In this document: one piece after another, positions 1-6,532 of the stretch
Layout of the letters: each line of letters begins with the position of its first letter
Numbering within the stretch: position 1 is the first letter of the stretch
NCBI GenBank assembly: GCA_021852245.1
Contig: JAJZNY010000088.1
Coordinates: 1 to 11,336, forward strand
Reading direction: 5' to 3'
Source of the DNA: Planctomycetota bacterium
Lineage (GTDB): Bacteria > Planctomycetota > Phycisphaerae > WQYP01
Length of the DNA stretch: 11,336 nt
Notes under the pieces: model-generated
What the model saw: only the letters and a program-made list of their open reading frames with translations
The model's database searches: none
Told to the model about the DNA's origin: nothing
Made by a program: the position numbers and the translations under genes

Positions 1-91
1 GCTGTTCCGGCAGTCGGAGCGGGCGGGCCGGGCGATTGATCATGATGAGCAGGGTTCGATGGAACAGAAAAAGCGCGAGGGGTATTTTTAA
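1..91 (+). CDS. cysD: Sulfate adenylyltransferase subunit 2 (CysD), C-terminal end only
   Basis: This is the last 29 codons of a gene that enters from the left edge, read in the frame starting at base 2 and ending at TAA 89-91. The visible tail, including SERAGRAID and GSMEQKKREGYF, closely matches the end of CysD proteins (E. coli CysD has SERQGR.ID and a GSME..K...GYF ending). CysD is the catalytic PAPS-reductase-like subunit of ATP sulfurylase. It forms APS from ATP and sulfate with the GTPase subunit CysN, which is encoded next, 68 bases downstream on the same strand. That cysD-cysN order is the classic operon arrangement. The catalytic part lies outside the window, so its integrity cannot be judged. 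Confidence 0.88.
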   Translation, partial: LFRQSERAGRAIDHDEQGSMEQKKREGYF

Positions 92-159
92 TTTCGTGTA
101 CCACATCCGCACCTGATGCCGAAATGACTTTTTTTACTTGATGGACGGAACGTATATTC

Positions 160-2091
160 ATGACAGCCGTTGAAACGTTATTGCAGAATGAAGACATCCA
201 CTCCTATCTTGAGCGTAATCAGCGCAAGGAGTTGTTGCGGTTTCTCACGTGCGGGTCTGTGGATGACGGCAAGAGCACGCTGATCGGCCGACTGCTTCAT
301 GACACCAAGACGATATATGAAGATCAGCTGGCGGCGGTCAAACGCGACAGCGTGCGGCACGGGACCACAGGCGGCGATGTCGATCTGGCGCTGCTTACCG
401 ACGGTCTCAAGGCGGAGCGGGAGCAGGGAATCACCATCGATGTGGCATATCGCTTTTTTTCCACGGCCAAGCGTAAATTCATTATCGCCGACACTCCCGG
501 GCACGAGCAGTACACCCGCAACATGGCCACCGGTGCGTCTACGTGCCAACTGGCGATTATTCTGGTTGATGCACGCCATGGTGTGCTGCCACAGACGCGG
601 CGGCACAGCTACATCTGTTCGCTGCTGGGGATTCAGCATCTCGTGGTGACGATCAACAAGATGGATCTGGTGAATTATTCCGAAGCACGATTTAATGAAA
701 TTAAAAATCAGTACTCGGAATTCGCCTCCAAACTGGATATCCGGGATATTCATTTCATTCCCATCTCGGCGCTTAAGGGGGATAATATTGTGGAGTCCAG
801 CCCCCACATGCCGTGGTATAAAAGCGGGCCGCTGCTTAACCATCTGGAGACGGTGCATATTGCGTCGGACCGGAATCTGACCGACTTTCGTATGCCGGTG
901 CAGCTCGTGCTGAGGCCGAACCTGAATTTTCGCGGGTTTGCGGGGTCAATTGCATCGGGCCGCGTGCGGGTTGGCGATGAAGTGATGATCCTGCCATCAT
1001 CGCGGAAGACGCGGGTCAAATCGATTGTCACTGCGGACGGCGAATTAAGCGAAGCGCAATGCCCCATGCCGGTGGTATTAACGCTGACCGACGAAGTGGA
1101 CATCAGCCGCGGCGACATATTGACCGACGTGGAAAATCCTCCGCACTTCGGGCATGATTTTGAAGCGAATCTGGTCTGGCTCAATGAAAAGCCGTTTGAT
1201 CCGGAGGGGGCGTATCTGCTCAAGCATGGTACGCGCACCACGCCGGTGACGCTGAATATTATTCACGGGATTGATGTCAATACGCTGGAGTCGAAAGCAC
1301 TCGACACCCTGCATCTCAACGAAGTCGCCCGGTGCGAGATGTCGGCGACGACGCCGCTGGCATTTGATCCGTATAAGAACAATCGCTCCACCGGAGCCTT
1401 TATCGTTATTGATCGCCTGACCAGCAACACGGTAGCGTGCGGCATGATACTGGATCAGGATGCGCAATCCGGCCCTACCGATCCGTGGGCGATTGTTGCG
1501 GGGCACGAGAGCCGGGCGCGATCCAAGGTGACCGCGATGCAACGACAGGAACGGCTGCACCAAAAGCCATGCACCATTTTGCTAACGGGTTTGACCGGTT
1601 CCGGAAAGGCGACGATCGCGTTTGAACTTGAAAAGCGGCTTTTTGAATTGGGTAAAGTGCCGGTGGTGCTCCATGGGCTGGACCTGCGGCGGCAGATTGC
1701 CAGCGATTTGGGATTTTCGGCGGATGATCGGTCGGAGAACCTCCGTCGTATCGGTGGCATAGCCCGCATCCTGAATGACAACGGCATGATCGCGATTTGC
1801 GCGGTGCTGGCGCCGCTGGCGTCGGTCCGCCAGAGAGTGAAAAAGCTGCTCGGCGAAGATCGGTATCTGGAGGTTTATCTCTCGGCGCCGCTGGAGGTGT
1901 GTAAGTCGCGGGATCAGGCGGGGATATACAAATTGGCTGAGGCGGGGAAGATCAAGGCGTTCCCGGGCATATCTTCACCGTATGAAGTGCCGGAATCACC
2001 GGACCTCACGCTTCCAACGCATGAAATTTCGGTTTCGGAATCGGTAGACCGGATAATGGCCATGCTCAAAAAGCGTGGTTGGATCGAGTAA
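160..2091 (+). CDS. cysNC: CysN-CysC fusion: ATP sulfurylase GTPase subunit with APS-kinase-like C-terminal domain
   Basis: The 643-residue protein has two parts. Residues 1 to about 445 are CysN, the EF-Tu-like GTPase that drives APS synthesis by CysD. The G motifs are intact: GSVDDGKST (32-40), EREQGITID (about 86-94), DTPGHEQ (111-117) and NKMD (166-169), followed by EF-Tu-like beta-barrel domains. Similarity to E. coli CysN is high throughout. Residues about 470-643 resemble APS kinase (CysC), which makes PAPS from APS. They keep the LGFS..DR.EN.RR block (517-530) and the C-terminal FPGIS..YE.PE region. Key kinase positions are changed: Walker A is GLTGSGKAT (477-485) with Ala484 in the Ser/Thr place, the usual DGD is HGL (505-507), the usual ISP serine is Ala551, and the usual K of KGLYKK is Ala587. 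The kinase half may therefore be weak or inactive. The ATG at 160 has a loose GGACGGA 10 bases upstream and aligns with the CysN N-terminus. It follows cysD, so co-transcription is likely. Confidence 0.93.
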   Translation: MTAVETLLQNEDIHSYLERNQRKELLRFLTCGSVDDGKSTLIGRLLHDTKTIYEDQLAAVKRDSVRHGTTGGDVDLALLTDGLKAEREQGITIDVAYRFFSTAKRKFIIADTPGHEQYTRNMATGASTCQLAIILVDARHGVLPQTRRHSYICSLLGIQHLVVTINKMDLVNYSEARFNEIKNQYSEFASKLDIRDIHFIPISALKGDNIVESSPHMPWYKSGPLLNHLETVHIASDRNLTDFRMPVQLVLRPNLNFRGFAGSIASGRVRVGDEVMILPSSRKTRVKSIVTADGELSEAQCPMPVVLTLTDEVDISRGDILTDVENPPHFGHDFEANLVWLNEKPFDPEGAYLLKHGTRTTPVTLNIIHGIDVNTLESKALDTLHLNEVARCEMSATTPLAFDPYKNNRSTGAFIVIDRLTSNTVACGMILDQDAQSGPTDPWAIVAGHESRARSKVTAMQRQERLHQKPCTILLTGLTGSGKATIAFELEKRLFELGKVPVVLHGLDLRRQIASDLGFSADDRSENLRRIGGIARILNDNGMIAICAVLAPLASVRQRVKKLLGEDRYLEVYLSAPLEVCKSRDQAGIYKLAEAGKIKAFPGISSPYEVPESPDLTLPTHEISVSESVDRIMAMLKKRGWIE

Positions 2092-2115
2092 AACCTCCGC
2101 CCGGCCGGTGGTTTT
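2090..2115 (+). terminator. Candidate intrinsic terminator after cysNC
   Basis: Starting at the cysNC stop codon, AAAACC-T-CCG (2090-2099) can pair with CGG-T-GGTTTT (2106-2115) across a six-base loop, with one internal T-T mismatch. The hairpin ends in TTTT, but the U-tract is only four bases and is followed by GGG. It is therefore a modest terminator, possibly working in both directions because of the A-run on the other arm. Placement directly at the end of the cys genes supports the call. Confidence 0.4.
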
Positions 2116-2176
2116 GGGATTGCCGTGGGGAAATGCGGGCCGGGTATGGCGTGGGCGCGCATCCATGCTGAAAAAC

Positions 2177-2203
2177 TTGTCTGGCGGCGGAAACGTATAT
2201 AAT
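2177..2203 (+). promoter_or_regulatory. Candidate sigma-70-type promoter for the BI-1 family gene
   Basis: A perfect TATAAT lies at 2198-2203, preceded by TTGTCT at 2177-2182 (four of six matches to TTGACA). The spacer is 15 bases, shorter than the preferred 17. It sits 57 bases before the start codon at 2261, in the only sizeable gap (2092-2260) between the cys genes and the membrane-protein gene. The -10 box is convincing by eye. The -35 assignment is weaker. Confidence 0.4.
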
Positions 2204-2260
2204 GTTGAGAACGTATTTCGTGGGGCGTAGTCCCACGATGTTAGACGGAGATTTGACGAC

Positions 2261-2986
2261 ATGAGTCGATTTGGAAATTTTAACCCATCCGTGATGGCGC
2301 AGGCCAACGCCAATGTATCGCCCGATATGGCGGCGGAACAACGGAGTTTTCTGCATCGGACTTACGGATGGATGGCGATTGCACTGGCGGTGACCGGGCT
2401 CGTGGGGTGGGGAGTGTCGCAATCCCCCTCGCTGGTCCATTCATTGGCAAATGCCTGGATATTTCTTGCGATCGTGCAGGTTGTGCTGGCACTGGGTTTG
2501 AGCTTTGCGATTAATCGCATCAGTTCGGCGGTTGCGACGCTGCTGTTTCTTGCCTATGCAGCCTCATTCGGGCTAACGGTGTCGATCATACTGCTGGTGT
2601 TTACGGCGGCGTCGGTGTTTACGGCATTTTTCATCACGGCCGGCACGTTTGCGGCCTTGGCGATTTGGGGCACCTTTACCAATGCCGATCTCACCAAACT
2701 GGGGAGTATCGCCGGTATGGCCTTGATTGGACTGATCATCGCCATGGTAGTGAGCATTTTTGTGCACTCCACCATGATGGAAATGCTGATTAATATTGCG
2801 GGCGTGCTCATTTTTACCGCCTTGACGGCGTATGACGCGCAGAAGATCAAATATATGTATCTGGTGGGGTCGGAAACTTCTGAGGTATCCAAAAAAGCGT
2901 CCGTTATGGGGGCGTTTATGCTGTATCTGGACTTCATTAACCTCTTCATGTTCATCCTGCAATTTGTTGCCCAGCAGCGAGAATGA
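2261..2986 (+). CDS. Bax inhibitor-1 / YetJ / YccA family integral membrane protein
   Basis: The 241-residue protein has about seven hydrophobic segments from residue 36 to the C-terminus, after a polar N-terminal tail. Family signatures are ITAGTFAALAIWG (125-137), TAYDAQKIK (189-197) and YLDFINLFMFIL (222-233). Asp192 and Asp224 match in context the pH-sensing aspartate pair of the Bacillus BsYetJ calcium-leak channel (D171, D195), so a pH-gated calcium-leak role in the inner membrane is plausible by family knowledge. Bacterial members are often annotated only as YccA/BI-1 family or inner membrane protein. The start is well supported: GGAG at 2247-2250 lies 10 bases before the ATG. The gene seems to be its own transcription unit, with a likely promoter upstream and a strong terminator downstream. 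There is no functional link to its neighbours. Confidence 0.92.
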   Translation: MSRFGNFNPSVMAQANANVSPDMAAEQRSFLHRTYGWMAIALAVTGLVGWGVSQSPSLVHSLANAWIFLAIVQVVLALGLSFAINRISSAVATLLFLAYAASFGLTVSIILLVFTAASVFTAFFITAGTFAALAIWGTFTNADLTKLGSIAGMALIGLIIAMVVSIFVHSTMMEMLINIAGVLIFTALTAYDAQKIKYMYLVGSETSEVSKKASVMGAFMLYLDFINLFMFILQFVAQQRE

Positions 2987-3009
2987 TACGAGCGACGGAT
3001 TTGAGACAG

Positions 3010-3040
3010 GCGAACACCCACCCCGGGTGTTCGCTTTTTT
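3010..3040 (+). terminator. Strong rho-independent terminator after the BI-1 family gene
   Basis: A perfect ten-base-pair stem, GCGAACACCC (3010-3019) with GGGTGTTCGC (3025-3034), closes a five-base loop (ACCCC) and is followed directly by six T residues (3035-3040). It lies 24 bases after the stop codon of the membrane-protein gene and separates it from purE. Confidence 0.95.
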
Positions 3041-3114
3041 ATTGGATGCGGCCGGTTTTACTATCATCGGGAGAATTTTTGCGGTATGGTGGCGAGTGAA
3101 TGAAGGAGCCTGAA

Positions 3115-3609
3115 ATGGCGAACAAACCGGTAGTGGGAATTATCATGGGAAGCCGATCCGATTTACCCACCATGCAGCACGCCGCCGACACGCTGAAGAA
3201 TTTTTCCGTCGCATACGAAATGCGGGTGGTATCGGCCCACCGCACTCCCAAGATGATGATGTCGTATGCCGACGATGCCGGGAATCGCGGCATCAAGGTA
3301 ATTATCGCCGGTGCGGGAGGAGCGGCGCATCTTCCCGGAATGGTGGCGGCCAATACGACGCTGCCGGTGCTGGGCGTACCGATTCAAAGTCGGGCGCTGC
3401 GGGGCATAGATTCGCTACTCTCCATTGTGCAGATGCCTGCAGGCATACCGGTGGGAACTCTCGCCATCGGAAAAGCCGGGGCCGCCAATGCCGCCCTGAT
3501 GGCGATATCGATATTGGCGCTGGAAGATACCCATCTCGCCAAACGATATGCCGAATGGCGAAGTGCCAACACTCGGGAAGTCATGGACCATGCGCACATC
3601 GAAGGCTGA
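3115..3609 (+). CDS. purE: 5-(carboxyamino)imidazole ribonucleotide mutase (PurE, class I)
   Basis: This enzyme converts N5-CAIR to CAIR in de novo purine synthesis, acting on the product of PurK, which is encoded directly downstream. The 164-residue protein carries the class I PurE motifs: GSRSDLPTM (12-20, phosphate/nucleotide loop), SAHRTP (40-45) with the catalytic-type histidine at 42, [14 protein letters not shown] (66-79) and [27 protein letters not shown] (87-113). Length is normal for the family. An in-frame ATG exists at 3100, but AAGGAG at 3103-3108 lies six bases before the ATG at 3115 and would be inside the coding sequence for the earlier start, so 3115 is chosen. The stop at 3609 is seven bases before the likely purK start, indicating a purEK operon. 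Confidence 0.96.
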   Translation: MANKPVVGIIMGSRSDLPTMQHAADTLKNFSVAYEMRVVSAHRTPKMMMSYADDAGNRGIKVIIAGAGGAAHLPGMVAANTTLPVLGVPIQSRALRGIDSLLSIVQMPAGIPVGTLAIGKAGAANAALMAISILALEDTHLAKRYAEWRSANTREVMDHAHIEG

Positions 3610-3616
3610 ATTTACG

Positions 3617-4771
3617 ATGAAGAATCAGCGGCATCCGTTAAATGGTGAGCGTTCTCTCTGCGTGCTCGGCGGCGGGCAACTCGGCGCCATGCTCTGCGAG
3701 GCAGCCAAACGGATGGGATATTTCGCCATCTGCATTTCAAGCGATGAAGCGGATCCCGCCAGCCGATGGGCCGATCTGCACATCAAGGGTGACCCGAGTG
3801 ATCCGCACCTGGTCAGGTCGGTTGCAGAAAACGCAGCGGCCATCACGGTGGAAGCGGAAAGCATAGCGCCAGCCGCACTGGGCCATGATCATTTTCGAGG
3901 CATCATCTCACCGGGCGTAGAAGCGCAGAGGATCGTCCAAGATCGTCGATTGGAAAAGACCTTCCTGGCAGAGCATGGACTGGCGGTAGGCCCGTTCCGC
4001 CTGGCCGAGACGCTGGAGGATTTAACAACTGCTGCGGAGGAGATGCTTCGCACAAGCCCGAAAATCGTGGCCAAGACGGCGCGAGGCGGTTACGACGGGC
4101 GCGGACAGGTGTGGATCGATTCACCGGAAAAAGCGGCTTCCGCATGGCAGGCGCTGGGGCAGGTGCCGTTGGTGGCGGAAACGGCCGTGGATTTTACGGC
4201 AGAAATTTCGGTGATCGTCGCCCGCAATCATCGCGGCGAAAAATGCGTATTTCCCGTTCTACAGAACGAACATCGCCGAGGCATCCTGTTTCAAACTCAA
4301 ATACCCGCTCCCCAGCCTCTTGAGGTGATACGCAGCGCGCAGGAGCTTGCGATTGAAACGGCCGATGCGCTGGCGATTGTCGGACTCCTGACCGTTGAGA
4401 TGTTTGTTCTGCCGGACGGACGGGTATGGATCAATGAACTGGCGGCGCGCCCGCATAATTCGGGGCATGTTACGATGCGGGCAACATCCCGCTCGCAATT
4501 TGAAATGCACGTCTGCGCCCTGATGGACCTCCCGCTTTCGCCGGTCGGACTCATCACCCCCGGCGTGATGACCAATTTATTAGGTGATCTGTGGGCGGAC
4601 GGCGATCCTGATTTTCAATCGGTATTGACCCACTCGATGGCAAGTATTCACCTCTACGGCAAGAGCCCCCGGCCCGGTCGCAAAATGGGGCATATGATCC
4701 ATGTAGCCGCCACATTGGGTGAGGCTAAAGCGGCAGCCGATCGCGCCTATATGGCATTGGGTGGGAAATAG
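3617..4771 (+). CDS. purK: 5-(carboxyamino)imidazole ribonucleotide synthase (PurK, ATP-grasp)
   Basis: PurK uses ATP and bicarbonate to carboxylate AIR to N5-CAIR, the substrate of PurE. The 384-residue protein has the expected ATP-grasp layout: an N-terminal nucleotide-binding loop VLGGGQLGAML, the glycine-rich ATP lid KTARGGYDGRGQ (153-164), and the metal/ATP-binding segment NELAARPHNSGH (273-284). The C-terminal RPGRKMGH motif matches the E. coli PurK ending RPGRKVGH. The frame stays open into purE up to 3548. The ATG at 3617 is preferred because family similarity begins just after it and AAGG lies at 3602-3605. An ATG at 3590 with an upstream GGGAAG is a possible alternative that would overlap purE. 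Spacing to purE supports one operon. Confidence 0.95.
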   Translation: MKNQRHPLNGERSLCVLGGGQLGAMLCEAAKRMGYFAICISSDEADPASRWADLHIKGDPSDPHLVRSVAENAAAITVEAESIAPAALGHDHFRGIISPGVEAQRIVQDRRLEKTFLAEHGLAVGPFRLAETLEDLTTAAEEMLRTSPKIVAKTARGGYDGRGQVWIDSPEKAASAWQALGQVPLVAETAVDFTAEISVIVARNHRGEKCVFPVLQNEHRRGILFQTQIPAPQPLEVIRSAQELAIETADALAIVGLLTVEMFVLPDGRVWINELAARPHNSGHVTMRATSRSQFEMHVCALMDLPLSPVGLITPGVMTNLLGDLWADGDPDFQSVLTHSMASIHLYGKSPRPGRKMGHMIHVAATLGEAKAAADRAYMALGGK

Positions 4772-4837
4772 ACTGCCTTGACGGGGTAATCGAGCTGGCT
4801 GGGGCGATTGAGCTCACGCGGTCACCGACGTGCTCCC

Positions 4838-4886
4838 GGCAGCTGAAAGGCCCGCAGGCAAAGGCTGCCCCCCTGCACTCCGCAGG
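4838..4886 (+). promoter_or_regulatory. Leader segment with mutually exclusive hairpins before the channel gene
   Basis: In the 142-base gap between purK and the channel gene, GGCAGC (4838-4843) can pair with GCTGCC (4864-4869). CCTGC (4872-4876) can pair either with GCAGG upstream (4854-4858) or with GCAGG downstream (4882-4886, loop ACTCC). The last hairpin ends 12 bases before the ribosome-binding site GAGGAG (4899-4904). The pairing options are visible, but any regulatory role is inference. I do not recognise a known riboswitch class here and there is no U-tract to make it a terminator. Confidence 0.25.
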
Positions 4887-4913
4887 ATTTCGTGCGTTGA
4901 GGAGAAATGGATC

Positions 4914-5999
4914 ATGTTATCTAACATCATCTGCCTGATGATCGGTGTGATGATCATCGGGATGTCCGTTTTTGATCTTCTCTGGACGGCTTTTGTCGAA
5001 GGTGCCGGACCGCTTTCGTTGCGGACGATGATTTTGGTAGGACGGATGCAGAAACATCTTCGAGCGCATGTTCATTCACGCAAGATTATTCCCTGGGCGG
5101 GATTAAGCGTCATTCTGGCAAGTTTGGCGATGTGGACCGGCCTGATGTGGATTGGATGGACATTCATTTTTTCCTCGTTTCCCGGTGCTGTGGTCTCCGC
5201 CACCACCCATCAACCGGTCGATCTCTGGCAGCGCATTTATTTCGTCGGATCGACGCTCTTTACACTGGGCATCGGCGATCTGTTACCCCACGGCCACGCA
5301 TTTGAGATTTTGACCGATCTGTGCAGTGCAAGCGGCTTCTTCGTCTTCGGTGCGGCGCTGGCCTATCTGGTGCCGGTGATTTCAGCGGCAACTCAAAAGC
5401 GATCGGTTGCCGTGTATATCTGGTCGCTGGGACATAATCCATCGGATATTATTTATCGAGCGTGGAACGGCTGCGATTCGGCGGAACTTGCCAATCATTT
5501 CGACGCGCTGATTCCCCAGCTCTTTACGCTGGGCGAATTGCATCTTACCTATCCGGTGCTGCACTTCTTTCACAGCCCCAAACGAGCGGCGAGCGCCGGT
5601 GCCAACATCGCCATGCTCGATGAGGCGCTGAGCATTCTTGAATTCGGTCTGGAGCAGACCTGCGGGGTGCAGGCTGCCCGTATCCATTCGGTTCGTGAAG
5701 CGATTAATCAGTACGTGGTTACACTCGCGCCGGTATTGAAATATGTACGTTCCAGTGGGTCGCCACCGATTCCGTCGCTGGACGTACTTCGGCAGGGAGG
5801 ATTGCCGGCCAGGCCGCAGCGGGACTACGAAACCGCGATCGGCAATCAGATGGAACGGCGGCAGTTATTGCTGCGTATGGCCAAGATGGAAGGCTGGTCC
5901 TGGGAGCACATCCATCCGACGGAGCTGTGCATAGCCGCCGAGCCACGGCGACGGATTATTCCTACCAGTTCAGAGCCTGCTCCGGCAGCCAGCGCATAA
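4914..5999 (+). CDS. Potassium-channel-like (Ion_trans_2-type) membrane protein with unassigned C-terminal domain
   Basis: The 361-residue protein has an N-terminal hydrophobic helix (about 3-28), then a helix-pore-helix unit: TM at about 60-90, pore loop 104-125 and TM at about 133-158. The pore reads STLFTLGIGDLLP (113-125), matching the layout of the K+ channel pore T.xTxGYGDxxP but with Ile120 where Tyr or Phe is usual. The final 200 residues are predicted cytoplasmic, helix-rich, with no recognisable RCK or cyclic-nucleotide-binding motif and an Ala/Pro-rich tail. The role is inferred as cation (probably potassium) passage across the inner membrane. The start at 4914 is chosen because GAGGAG (4899-4904) is nine bases upstream and the hydrophobic helix starts right there. 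An in-frame ATG at 4830 would add a polar stretch encoded by the structured leader. The gene appears separate from purEK and converges on the Nudix gene. Confidence 0.8.
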   Translation: MLSNIICLMIGVMIIGMSVFDLLWTAFVEGAGPLSLRTMILVGRMQKHLRAHVHSRKIIPWAGLSVILASLAMWTGLMWIGWTFIFSSFPGAVVSATTHQPVDLWQRIYFVGSTLFTLGIGDLLPHGHAFEILTDLCSASGFFVFGAALAYLVPVISAATQKRSVAVYIWSLGHNPSDIIYRAWNGCDSAELANHFDALIPQLFTLGELHLTYPVLHFFHSPKRAASAGANIAMLDEALSILEFGLEQTCGVQAARIHSVREAINQYVVTLAPVLKYVRSSGSPPIPSLDVLRQGGLPARPQRDYETAIGNQMERRQLLLRMAKMEGWSWEHIHPTELCIAAEPRRRIIPTSSEPAPAASA

Positions 6000-6024
6000 C
6001 GCGGCGTCGTGGGGGCACATGGCC

Positions 6025-6498
6025 TCAGTCGGCGTCGATTTTGAGCAGATTCAGTGCGAGGGAACGGGCCGAAATGATATCTTCAGTGATGATGGCGATC
6101 GCCTGCCGTTGAACCCGCCAGAGGAAGGATTTTTCCACATCTGCCGAAGGTACCCAGCGAAAGTCAGTGTGTTCATCGTTGAGGACCACTTTATGATTCC
6201 GGGGAGCGGCGGCGGCGAACACGGGCAATACATTCACCCGGTCCCTGCCCCGGTGATAAAACATTTCGAGAAATTCCACCTGGTGAAATGCGGCCGGTTT
6301 GAGGCCGGTCTCCTCACGCAGTTCACGAAGGGCGGCTTCGACGGCCGTTTCACCCGATTTTATCCCCCCGTAAACAATGCTCCATATTCCACCATAATCC
6401 CCCTGCCCACGGGACCGGAGCAATTGGAGAAATTCCGCTCCAGCAGGTGTCTTACGATAAACGTAAACAGCGATACGGTTACTTTTTATCTTCGGCAT
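6025..6498 (-). CDS. Nudix hydrolase, similar to dihydroneopterin triphosphate pyrophosphatase (NudB-like)
   Basis: The 157-residue protein has a complete Nudix box, GX5EX7REUXEEXGU, at residues 44-66 (G44, E50, R58-E59, E62-E63, G65), so it should hydrolyse a nucleoside-diphosphate-linked substrate using Mg2+. The IWSIVYGGIKSGETA segment and the C-terminal FRWVP..... W..QRQAI pattern resemble E. coli NudB (dATP pyrophosphohydrolase, folate pathway). The family diverges widely, so substrate assignment is tentative. The start at 6498 is supported by GAGGAAGG (minus strand, 6508-6515) nine bases upstream. A TTG at 6546 would extend the frame into the end of dprA with no conserved residues. It lies 34 bases after the dprA stop codon and is probably the last gene of the aroB-dprA transcript. 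Its stop is 25 bases from the convergent channel gene's stop. Confidence 0.88.
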   Translation of the reverse strand: MPKIKSNRIAVYVYRKTPAGAEFLQLLRSRGQGDYGGIWSIVYGGIKSGETAVEAALRELREETGLKPAAFHQVEFLEMFYHRGRDRVNVLPVFAAAAPRNHKVVLNDEHTDFRWVPSADVEKSFLWRVQRQAIAIITEDIISARSLALNLLKIDAD

Positions 6499-6532
6499 GG
6501 AATTGAACCTTCCTCGTTCTGAATCTGCTGCA

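Noticed and set aside
3042..3090. Promoter for purEK between the terminator and purE
   Set aside because: TTGGAT (3042-3047) and TATCAT (3062-3067) are only 14 bases apart, and TATGGT (3085-3090) lacks a -35. A promoter must exist after so strong a terminator, but I cannot place it.
6000..6024. Possible bidirectional terminator between the convergent channel and Nudix genes
   Set aside because: The 25-base gap contains no inverted repeat with a T-run in either direction.
6019..6522. A plus-strand open frame of 167 codons opposite the Nudix gene
   Set aside because: The complete Nudix box and good ribosome-binding site are on the minus strand, and the plus-strand product has no recognisable features.
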